This document shows, in pieces, positions 36,914 through 48,535 of a DNA stretch of 64,000 bases; within the stretch, counting starts at the first letter, position 1; the number at the start of each line of letters is the position of its first letter. The DNA comes from Rhodoferax sp. Lineage in GTDB: Bacteria > Pseudomonadota > Gammaproteobacteria > Burkholderiales > Burkholderiaceae_C. The notes under the pieces are model-generated. The model was not told the origin of the DNA. It was given only the letters and a program-made list of their open reading frames with translations, and did not search any database. The DNA lies in contig NZ_JAMPYG010000012.1 in NCBI RefSeq assembly GCF_023700745.1, positions 34,939 through 98,938 of the forward strand, given 5' to 3'. The position numbers were made by a program, and so were the translations under genes.

Positions 36914-37831
36914 TCACTGTTGCGTGAGGTCGTCGCGGTTGGGAATGGTGGCGTTGAGGCGCCAGGGGGCGCGCAAATCACGCGAGCGTTGCACAAAGGC
37001 CTCCAGCGTGGCACTGTCGCCTGCTTCCAGGGCAGTTTCAAATTGCTGCAAGGCGTGCTTGAAATGCTTCAGCTGGGACCGGATGGCGGTGCGGTTGGAG
37101 CCAAACACATCACGCCACATGTCCGGGTTGGCACCGGCGATGCGGGTGAAATCGCGAAAACCGGGGCCGGCCAGCGCCAGGAACAGGTCGATTTGGGGCT
37201 GGTCGGCCAGGCTGTTGATGTAGCTGAAGGCCAGCAGGTGGGGCAGGTGGCTGACCGCGGCAAATACCGTGTCGTGGTCTTGTGGGCTCATGGTCACGAC
37301 ATCGGCACCGCAAATGCGCCACATGGACTCCACGGTCGCGATGGCGCCCAAGGTGTTCTGCGGCAAGGTGGTCAAAATGACCTTGCGGTTTTCATACAGG
37401 TCGGCATCGGCATGCTCGACCCCGGCATGCTCCTTGCCCGCGATCGGGTGCGCGGGAACAAAACGGTGGATGTGCTCGCCCAGATGCACTTGTGCGTGGC
37501 GCACCACGTCGCTTTTGGTCGAGCCGACGTCGGTGATGACGGCACCGCTTGCCAGATGGGGGGCAATGGCCGTCATGGTCGGGGCCAGGGCGCCCACCGG
37601 CGTGGCCAGAATCACCACGTCGGCCCCTTGCACGGTTTGCACCAGGTCCGGCGCGGCGCGGTCGATCACGCCCCGCGCCAGCGCCAATTCGCGCGTGGCC
37701 GGGTTGCGGCTGTAGCCGACCACCTCGTCCACGTACTCGGCGCGTTTGAGCGCCAGGGCCACCGAGCCGCCCATCAAGCCGCAGCCGATGATGGCGAGAC
37801 GCCGGATGCGCTGGCTCGTGCCTGCGTTCAT
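36914..37831 (-). CDS. tyrA: Prephenate dehydrogenase
   Basis: A 305-residue NAD-dependent enzyme that makes 4-hydroxyphenylpyruvate for tyrosine. The start is ATG 37831, which overlaps the pheA stop as ATGA. A longer start far upstream (38128) would cover pheA and is not plausible. Motifs: AIIGCGLMGGSVALAL (Rossmann), VTPVGALAPTM-like nucleotide region, DVGSTKSDVV, PAHPIAGKEHAG with the catalytic His, and MSPQDHD. The regulatory ACT domain is absent. Confidence 0.93.
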   Translation of the reverse strand: MNAGTSQRIRRLAIIGCGLMGGSVALALKRAEYVDEVVGYSRNPATRELALARGVIDRAAPDLVQTVQGADVVILATPVGALAPTMTAIAPHLASGAVITDVGSTKSDVVRHAQVHLGEHIHRFVPAHPIAGKEHAGVEHADADLYENRKVILTTLPQNTLGAIATVESMWRICGADVVTMSPQDHDTVFAAVSHLPHLLAFSYINSLADQPQIDLFLALAGPGFRDFTRIAGANPDMWRDVFGSNRTAIRSQLKHFKHALQQFETALEAGDSATLEAFVQRSRDLRAPWRLNATIPNRDDLTQQ

Positions 37832-38910
37832 GCCTCGGCGACCGGAAAGGTGCCCAGGATCTTGAAGAAGCCGCACAGCGATTGCAGGTCGTGCAAGGCG
37901 GCAGCAACGTTTGGCTGGGACGGGTGGCCGTCGAGGTCGATGTAAAAAAAGTACTCCCACTGCGCCGAGCGGGCCGGACGCGATTCGAATCGCGTCATCG
38001 ACACGCCATGGACCTTGAGCGGATTGAGCAGGTCGTGAACGGCACCGGGCCGGTTCGGCACCGAGACCACCAGGCTGGTGCAGTCCTTGCCCGACGCCGC
38101 CGGGGCCTCCAGGGTTTGCGGCAGGCAAATGACGCCAAAGCGGGTGCGGTTGTGAGCCTGATCCTGAATGGCACGTGCTGCGATGTGCAGGCCATATTCC
38201 GAGCTGGCACGTTCACTGGCAATGGCCGCCCAATTGGCGTGTTCGGTGGCCAGTCGCGCGCCCTCGGCGTTGCTGCTGACCGCATGGCGTTCGGCATCGG
38301 GCAAATGGCGTGTCAGCCACTCCTGGCATTGGGCCAGTGCCTGCGGGTGGGCGGCCACCACGTCGATGCCCGCCAGGTCGGGGTTCTGGCGCAGCAGGTG
38401 GTGGCGAATGACCAGACTGAGTTCGCCAATGATGTGGGTGGGCGAGTTCAGCAATTGATCGAGCGAACGGGTGATGACGCCCTCGGTGGAATTTTCCAGC
38501 GGAACAACGCCGAAATCGGCGGAGCCGGCAGCAGCGGCGTGAAAAACCTCGTCCAGCGAGGCGCAGGGAATTTCCTGAATGCTGGTGCCAAAGAACGACA
38601 GCGCAGCTTCCTGGCTGAAGGTGCCGACCGGGCCCAGGTAGGCCACGCGCTGCGGGGCTTCCAGGGCACGACAAGCCGACATGAGCTCGCGCCAGATGTG
38701 GCCAATGCTGTGCGCGCTGAGTCGGCCGGTGTTGATGGACTGCAGCTTGTTGATCACCGCCGCTTCGCGATCGGGGCGAAAGATTGGTGAACCGTCGCGC
38801 TTCTTGAGTTCGCCAACCTCGTGGGCCAATTCGGCCCGTTCATTGATCAGCTGCAGCAGTTGGCGGTCCACCGCGTCGATGGCGTCACGCAATTCCAACA
38901 AGGTTCTCAT
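37828..38910 (-). CDS. pheA: Bifunctional chorismate mutase / prephenate dehydratase
   Basis: A 360-residue enzyme. Residues about 1-90 form the chorismate mutase (LLELRDAIDAVDRQLLQLINERAEL, then PIFRPDREAAVI). Residues about 95-270 form prephenate dehydratase, with YLGPVGTFSQEAA and VVPLENSTEGVI. The C-terminal ACT domain (SLVVSVPNRPGAVHDLLNPL) binds phenylalanine for feedback. It makes phenylpyruvate from chorismate. It starts four bases after the serC stop. Confidence 0.95.
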   Translation of the reverse strand: MRTLLELRDAIDAVDRQLLQLINERAELAHEVGELKKRDGSPIFRPDREAAVINKLQSINTGRLSAHSIGHIWRELMSACRALEAPQRVAYLGPVGTFSQEAALSFFGTSIQEIPCASLDEVFHAAAAGSADFGVVPLENSTEGVITRSLDQLLNSPTHIIGELSLVIRHHLLRQNPDLAGIDVVAAHPQALAQCQEWLTRHLPDAERHAVSSNAEGARLATEHANWAAIASERASSEYGLHIAARAIQDQAHNRTRFGVICLPQTLEAPAASGKDCTSLVVSVPNRPGAVHDLLNPLKVHGVSMTRFESRPARSAQWEYFFYIDLDGHPSQPNVAAALHDLQSLCGFFKILGTFPVAEA

Positions 38911-38914
38911 TCGC

Positions 38915-39986
38915 TCAGTGCCTTTTCTCGAAAGCTGTCATGTAGTCGACGAGCGCTTGCACGCCCTCCAAAGGCATGGCGTTGTAGATGCTGGCACGCA
39001 TACCGCCGACCGATTTATGGCCTTTGAGTTGCAATAGGCCGCGCTCGCGGGCGCCGGCCAGGAAAGCGTCGTTGAGGCTTTCGTCGCGCAGGTAGAACGG
39101 CACGTTCATGCGCGAGCGACAATCCCTGGCCACCCGGTTAAGGTACAGGTCGGAGTGGTCAATGGCGTTGTACAGCAGCTCGGCCTTGGCGATATTGCGG
39201 GCTGCAACCGCTGCGATGCCGCCCTGGGCTTTGAGCCACTTGAACACCAGTCCGGCGATGTAGATCGAATAGGTGGGCGGGGTGTTGAACATCGAATCGT
39301 TGTCGGCTACCGTGCGGTAATTGAAGGCGCTGGGGCACATGGGCAGCGCACGGTCGAGCAGGTCTTCGCGCACCACCACCAGCGTCAAACCCGCCGGCCC
39401 CAGATTTTTCTGGGCTCCGCCAAAGGCCAGGCCAACGCGCGACCAATCCACCGGGCGCGAGGCTACGTGCGATGAAAAGTCGATGACCAGGGGCGCGTCG
39501 CAACCCAGCGCCTTCAGGTCGGGCAATTCGTGGTATTCGACACCGTTGATGGTTTCGTTGCTGCAGATATGCACATAGGCCGGCTTGTCACTGAGTTGCC
39601 AGCCGGCAGGGTCGGCCAGCGTGGTGTGGCCGTTGTCCTTGGTGTTGGCCGCCTCATGGGCGATGCAGTACTTGCGTGCTTCCCCCAGGGATTTTTGGCT
39701 CCAGCTGCCAGTCACCACAAAATCGGCCATCTGACCTTTTGACAGGTTCAAAGGAACGATGGCGTTTTCAGCCAGACCACCGCCCTGCATGAAGAGCAGC
39801 TTGAAGTGCTCGGGCACGGCCAGCAACTCGCGCAGATCAGCCAGCGCTTGCTGGTGAATGATGCCGAATTCCTTGCCGCGGTGGCTCATTTCCATCACGC
39901 CCATACCGCTGCCGTGCCAGTCGAGCATCTCGGCCGCAGCCTCTTCCAGCACTGCGTCCGGCATGACGGCGGGGCCGGCGGAAAAG

Positions 39987-40000
<14 letters not shown>
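38915..40000 (-). CDS. serC: Phosphoserine aminotransferase
   Basis: A 361-residue PLP enzyme, starting at ATG 40000 ([17 protein letters not shown]). A longer start at 40096 would enter gyrA. The PLP lysine lies in [11 protein letters not shown]; other family marks are [12 protein letters not shown] and [12 protein letters not shown]. It makes phosphoserine, and in this lineage also serves pyridoxal synthesis. It overlaps the 3' end of gyrA by 14 bases. Confidence 0.95.
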
Positions 40001-42620
<2,620 letters not shown>

Positions 42621-42868
42621 GGGGTGGACTTGAGGCTAGGCAAGATCTAAGTTAGCTGCCCATTTTAAGCTGTGCGTCTGTGGTTGCTTAGCAACGTCAG
42701 TGCCAAATCGTCACGGGTGGTACCGGGAAAGTCAGGATGCGTTGATTTTGCGCATGGCATGGAAACCATGCTGTGGCACAATAAACTCAACGCCCAATTT
42801 GATAGGCATCTTGGGTGTCCGTATACCGACGCAGCTTGCTGCGGATATTTTCTTTAAGGAGAACCCTG

Positions 42869-43510
42869 ATGAAATTGAATAAAGTGGCCATGCTGATCGC
42901 TACTGCGGCTCTTGTAACTGCCGCCGGCGCACAAACCGTTGATAACTGGCGCAGTTCCGACGGCACCGTTTGGAAAAATGGCACCAACGAACTCTGCTGG
43001 CGTGATTCCAACTGGACTCCCGCTACTGCCGCTGTCGGTTGTGATGGTGCCATCGTGGCACCCAAGGTTGTGGCACCTGCGCCCGTGGTCGCTCCTGCAC
43101 CCGTCGTGGTCGCTCCTGCGCCGGCACCCAAACCCGCACCAGTGCCCGTCGCTGCTGCCAAGGTGACTTACGCCGCTGATGCCTTCTTCGATTTTGACAA
43201 ATCTGTTCTCAAGCCTGAAGGCAAAGCCAAGCTCGATGATCTGGCTGCTAAAGTCAAGGACATCAATCTTGAAGTGGTGATTGCCGTTGGTCACACCGAC
43301 GCCACCGGCCCTGATGGTTACAACCAAAAACTGTCAGTCCGTCGTTCTGAAGCTGTCAAGGCTTACCTGGAATCCAAAGGCATTGAAAAGAATCGTATCT
43401 ACACCGAAGGCAAGGGTGAGGCACAGCCTGTGGCAGACAATAAAACCAAAGAAGGTCGCGCTAAGAACCGTCGCGTTGAAGTTGAAGTGGTGGGTACACG
43501 CGCCAAGTAA
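42869..43510 (+). CDS. ompA: OmpA-family outer membrane protein
   Basis: A 213-residue exported protein. The signal peptide (residues 1-21, ending AAGAQT) is followed by WRSSDGTVWKNGTNELCWRD, a Burkholderiales-type segment with a disulfide-prone Cys pair. A Pro/Ala/Val linker and then a C-terminal OmpA domain (about 105-213, with YNQKLSVRRSEAVKAYL and RAKNRRVEVEV) follow. The domain binds peptidoglycan. It has no obvious eight-stranded barrel, so it is a small family member. ATG 42869 has AAGGAG upstream. It is followed by a terminator. Confidence 0.9.
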   Translation: MKLNKVAMLIATAALVTAAGAQTVDNWRSSDGTVWKNGTNELCWRDSNWTPATAAVGCDGAIVAPKVVAPAPVVAPAPVVVAPAPAPKPAPVPVAAAKVTYAADAFFDFDKSVLKPEGKAKLDDLAAKVKDINLEVVIAVGHTDATGPDGYNQKLSVRRSEAVKAYLESKGIEKNRIYTEGKGEAQPVADNKTKEGRAKNRRVEVEVVGTRAK

Positions 43511-43541
43511 TTGGCTCATGTCTTAGCGTTTCAAGCACAAC

Positions 43542-43567
43542 AAAAAACCCGCTTCGGCGGGTTTTTT
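43542..43567 (+). terminator. Rho-independent terminator of ompA
   Basis: AAAAAACCCGC, tetraloop TTCG, GCGGGTTTTTT. It is a strong, almost symmetrical hairpin 31 bases after the ompA stop. Confidence 0.9.
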
Positions 43568-43668
43568 GTTGTCTGAAATGAGGTTTGGATACCGCTGTGG
43601 CCGTACTGTCCAGCGCGCCAGCTCTCTTTTTTCACATGAACTTATGCCAATTGTTGCGGATTAGCACC

Positions 43669-43682
43669 TAGGGTTTACCCTA
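43669..43682 (+). promoter_or_regulatory. Palindrome TAGGG-N4-CCCTA upstream of the pta-ackA region
   Basis: TAGGG TTTA CCCTA lies 43 bases before the start of the hypothetical gene at 43726. A second small palindrome (TTACC TTT GGTAA) is at 43688-43700. The first has the same arms and spacing as the one at 23884-23897 upstream of aorA. Function is inferred. Confidence 0.4.
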
Positions 43683-43725
43683 AAATGTTACCTTTGGTAA
43701 TTTATGTCAGACAAAAATGTAAACC

Positions 43726-44139
43726 ATGGCAGCACAGGATATCGATCAATTGACCCAACGCCTGTGTATTTCCATGGAAGGGCTCAATGTCCGTATTGCC
43801 CGACTGGCTTCGGCTCTGCATGTTGCCTTGAATGATCCCATTGCCATGGACGTGCTGATGGCAACGCGACAAACCCAATCGATTGTCAATGAGCGACGTA
43901 CCGCCCATATTGACCTGGCCCAGGTGAACGTCAGCGCTGATCGCCGCCGGAGTCATCTGCAAGAGGAGTTGCGGGGCTTGCTGGTGTTGCGACTTCAACT
44001 GGAGACGGCCAGCCTTGATAACAACGGTTTGAGTGTGACACTTCAAGCAATGGCGCAGGCTGAAGAGCACCTGATTCGTCAGGGATTCGAGCCGGGTGCT
44101 GACGGTTTGGATCTGGATGAATTTTTTAAAGTTAGCTAG
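43726..44139 (+). CDS. Hypothetical helical protein upstream of pta-ackA
   Basis: A 137-residue soluble protein (ATG 43726) predicted to be largely alpha-helical (ISMEGLNVRIARLASALHVAL; SHLQEELRGLLVLRLQLETASL). It has no signal peptide, no cysteine cluster and no recognised domain. It ends in an acidic stretch (DGLDLDEFFKVS). It is the first gene after two palindromes and lies 39 bases before maoC-pta, so it may be cotranscribed with acetate metabolism genes. Its function is unknown. Confidence 0.7.
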   Translation: MAAQDIDQLTQRLCISMEGLNVRIARLASALHVALNDPIAMDVLMATRQTQSIVNERRTAHIDLAQVNVSADRRRSHLQEELRGLLVLRLQLETASLDNNGLSVTLQAMAQAEEHLIRQGFEPGADGLDLDEFFKVS

Positions 44140-44178
44140 GTTTATGCGCTGTGTTTATTTAAATATTGGTGGACTGAT

Positions 44179-45600
44179 ATGAACCCGCCTACGGATGCTG
44201 AACTGATCGAAAACTACACCTACTCCGAGATCAAGCTCGGGCAAAGTGCCCGTTTACTGCGCACCTTGACGCTCGAAGACATCCAGGCTTTTGCCGCGGT
44301 TTCAGGTGATACCAACCCAGCACACCTGGATTCGGTCTATGCCAGTGACAGTCTGTTTCATGGTGTGATCGCCCACGGTATGTGGAGCGGGGCGCTCATT
44401 TCGGCCTTGTTGGGCACCCAGTTTCCTGGCCCCGGCACCATTTACCAGGATCAGGCCCTGCATTTTGTCAAACCGGTTCGCGTCGGAGACACGCTCACCG
44501 TGACCGTGACCGTGACAGCCCTGCATCCGGAAAACAACAGCGTGGAGCTTGACTGCCGGGTGTTCAATCAGCGTGGTGAGCTGGTTCTGAGCGGTATGGC
44601 CAAGGTACTCGCTCCGACCAGCAAGGTGCGTTTGCCGCGTGTGGCAGCGCCACAGATCCAGTTGTTTGATCCTCAGGCGCGCTTCAATGACCTGTTGGCG
44701 CTGGGGCACAAGCTTGAATCGGTACGCTGTGCCGTGGTGCACCCCTGTGACGAAGGATCGCTCAGTGGCGCCATGGATGCCGCCCGCTATGGCCTGATCG
44801 TGCCGGTGCTGATTGGTCCTGAAGTGCGCATTCGCCATGTGGCCGCAGAAGCGGGCATTGATTTGACCGGCGTTGAAATCCTGTCCGTGCCACATAGCCA
44901 TGCTGCGGCCGAAAAAGCCGCCGACATGGCGGCTTCGTGGGAAGTCGAAATGCTGATGAAGGGCAGCCTGCATACCGACGAACTGATTCACGCGGTGCTG
45001 GCCAAGTCGGCTTTGCGTACGGGACGGCGCATGTCGCATGTATTTCGTTTTGATGTGCCGCTCTACCATAAACCCTTGCTCATCACCGATGCCGCGCTCA
45101 ACATCCATCCCAGCCTGAATGAGAAAGTGGACATCATCCAGAACGCCATCGACTTCGCACGCATTTTGGGTGTGGTCGAGCCCAAAGTCGCCATTTTGTC
45201 GGCGGTGGAAATGGTCAACCCCGGCATTCCTTCCACGCTGGATGCTGCAGCCCTGTGCAAAATGGCCGAGCGTGGTCAGATCACTGGCGGTGTGCTCGAT
45301 GGGCCGCTGGCTTTTGACAATGCCATCTCAATGCAAGCAGCACAAATCAAGAATATTCAATCGGTGGTTGCAGGCCATGCCGACATCCTGGCGGTGCCTG
45401 ATCTGGAGAGTGGCAACATGCTGGCCAAGCAACTGGAATACCTGGCCGGTGCCAGCGGTTCCGGCATTGTGCTCGGGGCCCGGGTGCCCATTGCGCTGAC
45501 CAGTCGTGCGGATGGTCCCTCGAACCGGGTGGCCTCTGCACTGCTTGCCTTGCTGGTTGCGCATAACGCGCGCCGCGACCACCCCCGTCCCATTTGGTAA
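44179..45600 (+). CDS. Bifunctional enoyl-CoA hydratase (MaoC) / phosphate acetyltransferase
   Basis: A 473-residue fusion. Residues about 10-150 are a MaoC-like hot-dog domain (DIQAFAAVSGDTNPAHLD with the catalytic Asp and His). Residues about 155-470 are a PTA/PTB-type acyltransferase (SLHTDELIHAVLAKSALRTGRRMSHVFRFDVP; DGPLAFDNAIS). It converts acetyl-CoA to acetyl-phosphate, possibly also acting on other acyl groups, and may hydrate enoyl-CoA. The following ackA gene completes the Pta-AckA pathway. The acyl specificity, acetyl or butyryl, cannot be told from sequence. Confidence 0.9.
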   Translation: MNPPTDAELIENYTYSEIKLGQSARLLRTLTLEDIQAFAAVSGDTNPAHLDSVYASDSLFHGVIAHGMWSGALISALLGTQFPGPGTIYQDQALHFVKPVRVGDTLTVTVTVTALHPENNSVELDCRVFNQRGELVLSGMAKVLAPTSKVRLPRVAAPQIQLFDPQARFNDLLALGHKLESVRCAVVHPCDEGSLSGAMDAARYGLIVPVLIGPEVRIRHVAAEAGIDLTGVEILSVPHSHAAAEKAADMAASWEVEMLMKGSLHTDELIHAVLAKSALRTGRRMSHVFRFDVPLYHKPLLITDAALNIHPSLNEKVDIIQNAIDFARILGVVEPKVAILSAVEMVNPGIPSTLDAAALCKMAERGQITGGVLDGPLAFDNAISMQAAQIKNIQSVVAGHADILAVPDLESGNMLAKQLEYLAGASGSGIVLGARVPIALTSRADGPSNRVASALLALLVAHNARRDHPRPIW

Positions 45601-45612
45601 TCTGGAGAAACC

Positions 45613-46797
45613 ATGTCTATTTTGTCGGTCAATGCGGGCTCGTCGAGTCTGAAGTTTTCACTATATCCTCTCGTACAACACCAGGTCACGCCGCAGATAC
45701 TCTCGGGCAACATTGAGGGTCTGGAGCCAGGCGGTTCACCGGAAATGTGCTGGAGTTTTCAAGGTCAAAGCCAGCGTCGCCAATTGAATTTGGGTACGGA
45801 GCAGGTCTTTGCCAAGGCCTTGCTGAGTTTGCGCGAACTGCTTGCGAGCCTGCCGAACATTCCCGCCATGCAGGCCGTGGTGCATCGGGTGGTGCATGGC
45901 GGCGCGCAATACCGTGTCAGTGTGCTCATCACCGACGCCGTGCTGGCCGACCTGACGCAACTTATTTCCCTGGCACCCTTGCACCAGCCTGCCAACCTGG
46001 AAGGCATACGTGCCTTTTCACAAGCCTTTGCCGGGCTACCGCAGGTGGCATGCTTTGACACGGCTTTTCATGCCACTTTGCCCGAAGTTGATTACCGCTT
46101 TGCCTTGCCTGAAGCGCTGTACCAGCAGGGACTGCGTCGTTACGGTTTTCATGGTCTGTCGTACCAGTATGTCATGGGTGTGTTGCAGCAAAGCAGCTCC
46201 CGCGGGAACGGCCGGGTGCTGATGGCGCACCTGGGCAATGGTGCCAGCCTCTGTGCGGCCCGGGCCGGCCAGAGTTGCTCGACCAGCATGGGTTTTTCGG
46301 CACTTGACGGTTTGATGATGGGTACTCGCCCGGGGTCGCTGGATTCGGGTGTCCTGCTGTATCTGATGGAGCAGGGCTGGGATCATGACCGCCTGCAAAA
46401 GCTGCTGTACAAGCAAAGCGGCCTGCTCGGTGTGTCGGGGGTATCTGCCGATATGCGCCGCCTGCGGGCTGACACTTCGCCTGGCGCCAAGTTGGCGGTG
46501 GACATATTTGCGTATCGGGTGGCGCGTGAAAGCGGGGCTCTTGTCGCTTGCATGCAAGGTCTGGATGTGCTGGCCTTCAGTGGTGGCATTGGCGAGCATG
46601 ATGTGGCCTTGCGTACCGAGCTTGGGCAGCGGATGGCGTGGCTGGGTGTACAAATTGACCCCGTGCGCAATGCACAGGCGACCGCCGACCAGGTGATGTC
46701 GATCCACGCGCCAGACAGTAGGGTGGAAGTTTGGGTAGTTCCCACCGATGAAGGTGTTGTGGCGGCGCGTGAGGCGGCGCGACTGCTGCATCCCTGA
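45613..46797 (+). CDS. ackA: Acetate kinase
   Basis: A 394-residue ASKHA-fold kinase starting at ATG 45613, 12 bases after the pta-like gene. Motifs: SVNAGSSSLKFSLYPL (N-terminal phosphate-binding), VHRVVHGGAQYR, ACFDTAFHATLP, YGFHGLSYQYV, AHLGNGASLCAA and DGLMMGTRPGSLD. It forms ATP and acetate from acetyl-phosphate. Together with the adjacent acetyltransferase it can provide substrate-level phosphorylation or acetate uptake. Confidence 0.96.
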   Translation: MSILSVNAGSSSLKFSLYPLVQHQVTPQILSGNIEGLEPGGSPEMCWSFQGQSQRRQLNLGTEQVFAKALLSLRELLASLPNIPAMQAVVHRVVHGGAQYRVSVLITDAVLADLTQLISLAPLHQPANLEGIRAFSQAFAGLPQVACFDTAFHATLPEVDYRFALPEALYQQGLRRYGFHGLSYQYVMGVLQQSSSRGNGRVLMAHLGNGASLCAARAGQSCSTSMGFSALDGLMMGTRPGSLDSGVLLYLMEQGWDHDRLQKLLYKQSGLLGVSGVSADMRRLRADTSPGAKLAVDIFAYRVARESGALVACMQGLDVLAFSGGIGEHDVALRTELGQRMAWLGVQIDPVRNAQATADQVMSIHAPDSRVEVWVVPTDEGVVAAREAARLLHP

Positions 46798-46859
46798 GGC
46801 ACGGCCTCTGCCGCGTGTCCCGGTCGCGTTGGCGCTGCGCACTTTGCGATACTCGGTGC

Positions 46860-47630
46860 ATGCAGCTTCAAGACATTCTTTATTCACAAGGCTTTGGTAC
46901 CCGGCGTGTTTGCGCCGGATTGATCCAGCAGGGGTTTGTTCAGGTTTACGACCACAGTGAACCTCCGGCTCCTGTCAAATGTGTGCAGTCGACGGCTGAA
47001 TTCGAAGCAGAAGGGCTGCGCTTTCAGGTTCAGGGGGTGGACTGGCCCTACGCCGAGAAGGCTTACATCATGCTGCACAAACCGGCTGCCACCGAGTGTT
47101 CGCAAAAACCTTCCACCTACCCCAGCATCTACACCTTGCTGCCGTCACCACTGAGACTGCGGCCTCAAAAAGGCGCAGTACAAGGCGTGCAGGCCGTGGG
47201 GCGACTGGACCAGGACACCACCGGCCTGCTGTTGCTCACCGACGATGGCAAGTTCATCCACCGCATGAGCTCGCCGCGCCACCATGTGCCCAAGGTTTAT
47301 GAGGTCACGGTCAAGCATCCTCTGGATGCCCGTCAGGTCAACCAGTTGCTGGCGGGTGTGGTGCTCGATGACGACCCCAAGCCGGTGCGCGCGGCGGCCT
47401 GCGAGGCCGTCTCTGAATTCCATTTGCGGTTGACCTTGACCGAGGGCAAATACCACCAGGTCAAACGCATGGTCGCTGCCGTGAGCAACCGGGTGGAAGC
47501 CTTGCACCGCTCACAAATCGGCGGTCTGCGTTTGCCTGATGACCTGGCGCCCGGCCAATGGCGCTGGTTGCGCGCGGCGGATCTGGCCAGCATTGCGGGC
47601 GAGCCTGCTGAGGTATGCTTGACCACATGA
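46860..47630 (+). CDS. rsuA: 16S rRNA pseudouridine synthase (RsuA family)
   Basis: A 256-residue enzyme starting at ATG 46860. It has an S4-like N-terminal region and the catalytic Asp in GRLDQDTTGLLLLTDDG, and KVYEVTVKHPL. RsuA makes pseudouridine 516 of 16S rRNA; the family also contains 23S enzymes, so the exact target is inferred. The stop overlaps the start of the next gene by ATGA. Confidence 0.88.
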   Translation: MQLQDILYSQGFGTRRVCAGLIQQGFVQVYDHSEPPAPVKCVQSTAEFEAEGLRFQVQGVDWPYAEKAYIMLHKPAATECSQKPSTYPSIYTLLPSPLRLRPQKGAVQGVQAVGRLDQDTTGLLLLTDDGKFIHRMSSPRHHVPKVYEVTVKHPLDARQVNQLLAGVVLDDDPKPVRAAACEAVSEFHLRLTLTEGKYHQVKRMVAAVSNRVEALHRSQIGGLRLPDDLAPGQWRWLRAADLASIAGEPAEVCLTT

Positions 47631-48535
47631 GTCTGTTGTTCGATTCCTTCTGGCGTGCGGTGGCCTATGGCTTGAAGCCAAGGGTTGTGGTCTTGTCGTT
47701 TTTGCCACTGTTGCTGATGACTGCCCTGGCGCTGGGCCTGGGCTACCTGTATTGGGATGGCGTGCTGGATTCGGTGCGTCTGTGGCTCGAATCTTCGGCC
47801 CTGATGAACAGCATTTCAGGCTGGTTGCAGAGTTTTGGCTTGGGTAACCTGAAAGTCGTACTGGCACCACTGATCGTGATTTTTACGGTGACACCGTTCA
47901 TTGTGGTGTTTTCACTGCTGGTGGTGGCGCTCATGATGACTCCGGCGCTGACCTCGTTGGTGGCAAGAAACCGATTTCCTTCACTGGAGCGAAAACGCGG
48001 TGGTTCCCTGCTTGCCAGTCTGTGGTGGTCGCTGGTGTCCACCTTGTTGGCTTTGGTTGCGCTGATCGTGTCGGTGCCGCTGTGGCTGATTCCGCCCCTG
48101 ATCCTGATTCTGCCGCCGCTCATCTGGGGCTGGCTCACTTACCGGGTCATGGCTTTTGATGCATTGGCTGAACATGCCAGCAGCGAGGAACGGCGCGAGA
48201 TTTTTCGTCGCCATCGGCTTACTCTGCTCGGAATTGGCCTGTTTTGTGGCTATTTGGGCGCCGCCCCTAGTCTGATCTGGGCCTCGGGTGTTTTGTTTGT
48301 GGCGGCGTTTGTCGTGCTGGTGCCCCTGGCGATCTGGCTTTACACGATGGTGTTTGCCCTGGCCTCGCTCTGGTTTGCGCATTTCTGCCTGGCTGCCTTG
48401 CAAGGCTTGCGGGCCGAGCGTGCCCAGGCCGCTGTCACGCCAGCACCGCCCGGCGCCATGCCGCCCGATTCTTTGACCCTGCCACTTAGCCATGCACCTG
48501 ACCGATCCGAACCCACATCGCCTCACCAGCCCTGA
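47627..48535 (+). CDS. EI24-domain membrane protein (CysZ-like)
   Basis: A 302-residue membrane protein. The start is ATG 47627, which overlaps the rsuA stop. A second ATG at 47615 would add four residues. It has six or seven hydrophobic segments, the EI24 pattern SFWRAVAYGLKPRVVVLS at the start and PPLIWGWLTYRVMAFDAL in the middle. CysZ-type proteins transport sulfate in some bacteria, but this subgroup is not assigned. Its 3' end overlaps the cinA-like gene by 44 bases. Confidence 0.85.
   Translation: MSLLFDSFWRAVAYGLKPRVVVLSFLPLLLMTALALGLGYLYWDGVLDSVRLWLESSALMNSISGWLQSFGLGNLKVVLAPLIVIFTVTPFIVVFSLLVVALMMTPALTSLVARNRFPSLERKRGGSLLASLWWSLVSTLLALVALIVSVPLWLIPPLILILPPLIWGWLTYRVMAFDALAEHASSEERREIFRRHRLTLLGIGLFCGYLGAAPSLIWASGVLFVAAFVVLVPLAIWLYTMVFALASLWFAHFCLAALQGLRAERAQAAVTPAPPGAMPPDSLTLPLSHAPDRSEPTSPHQP

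Noticed and set aside
35216..37945. A 909-residue open frame on the plus strand opposite aroA-cmk and tyrA
   Set aside because: It is a shadow of the real genes on the minus strand; its composition is rich in His, Gly and Arg and shows no domain.
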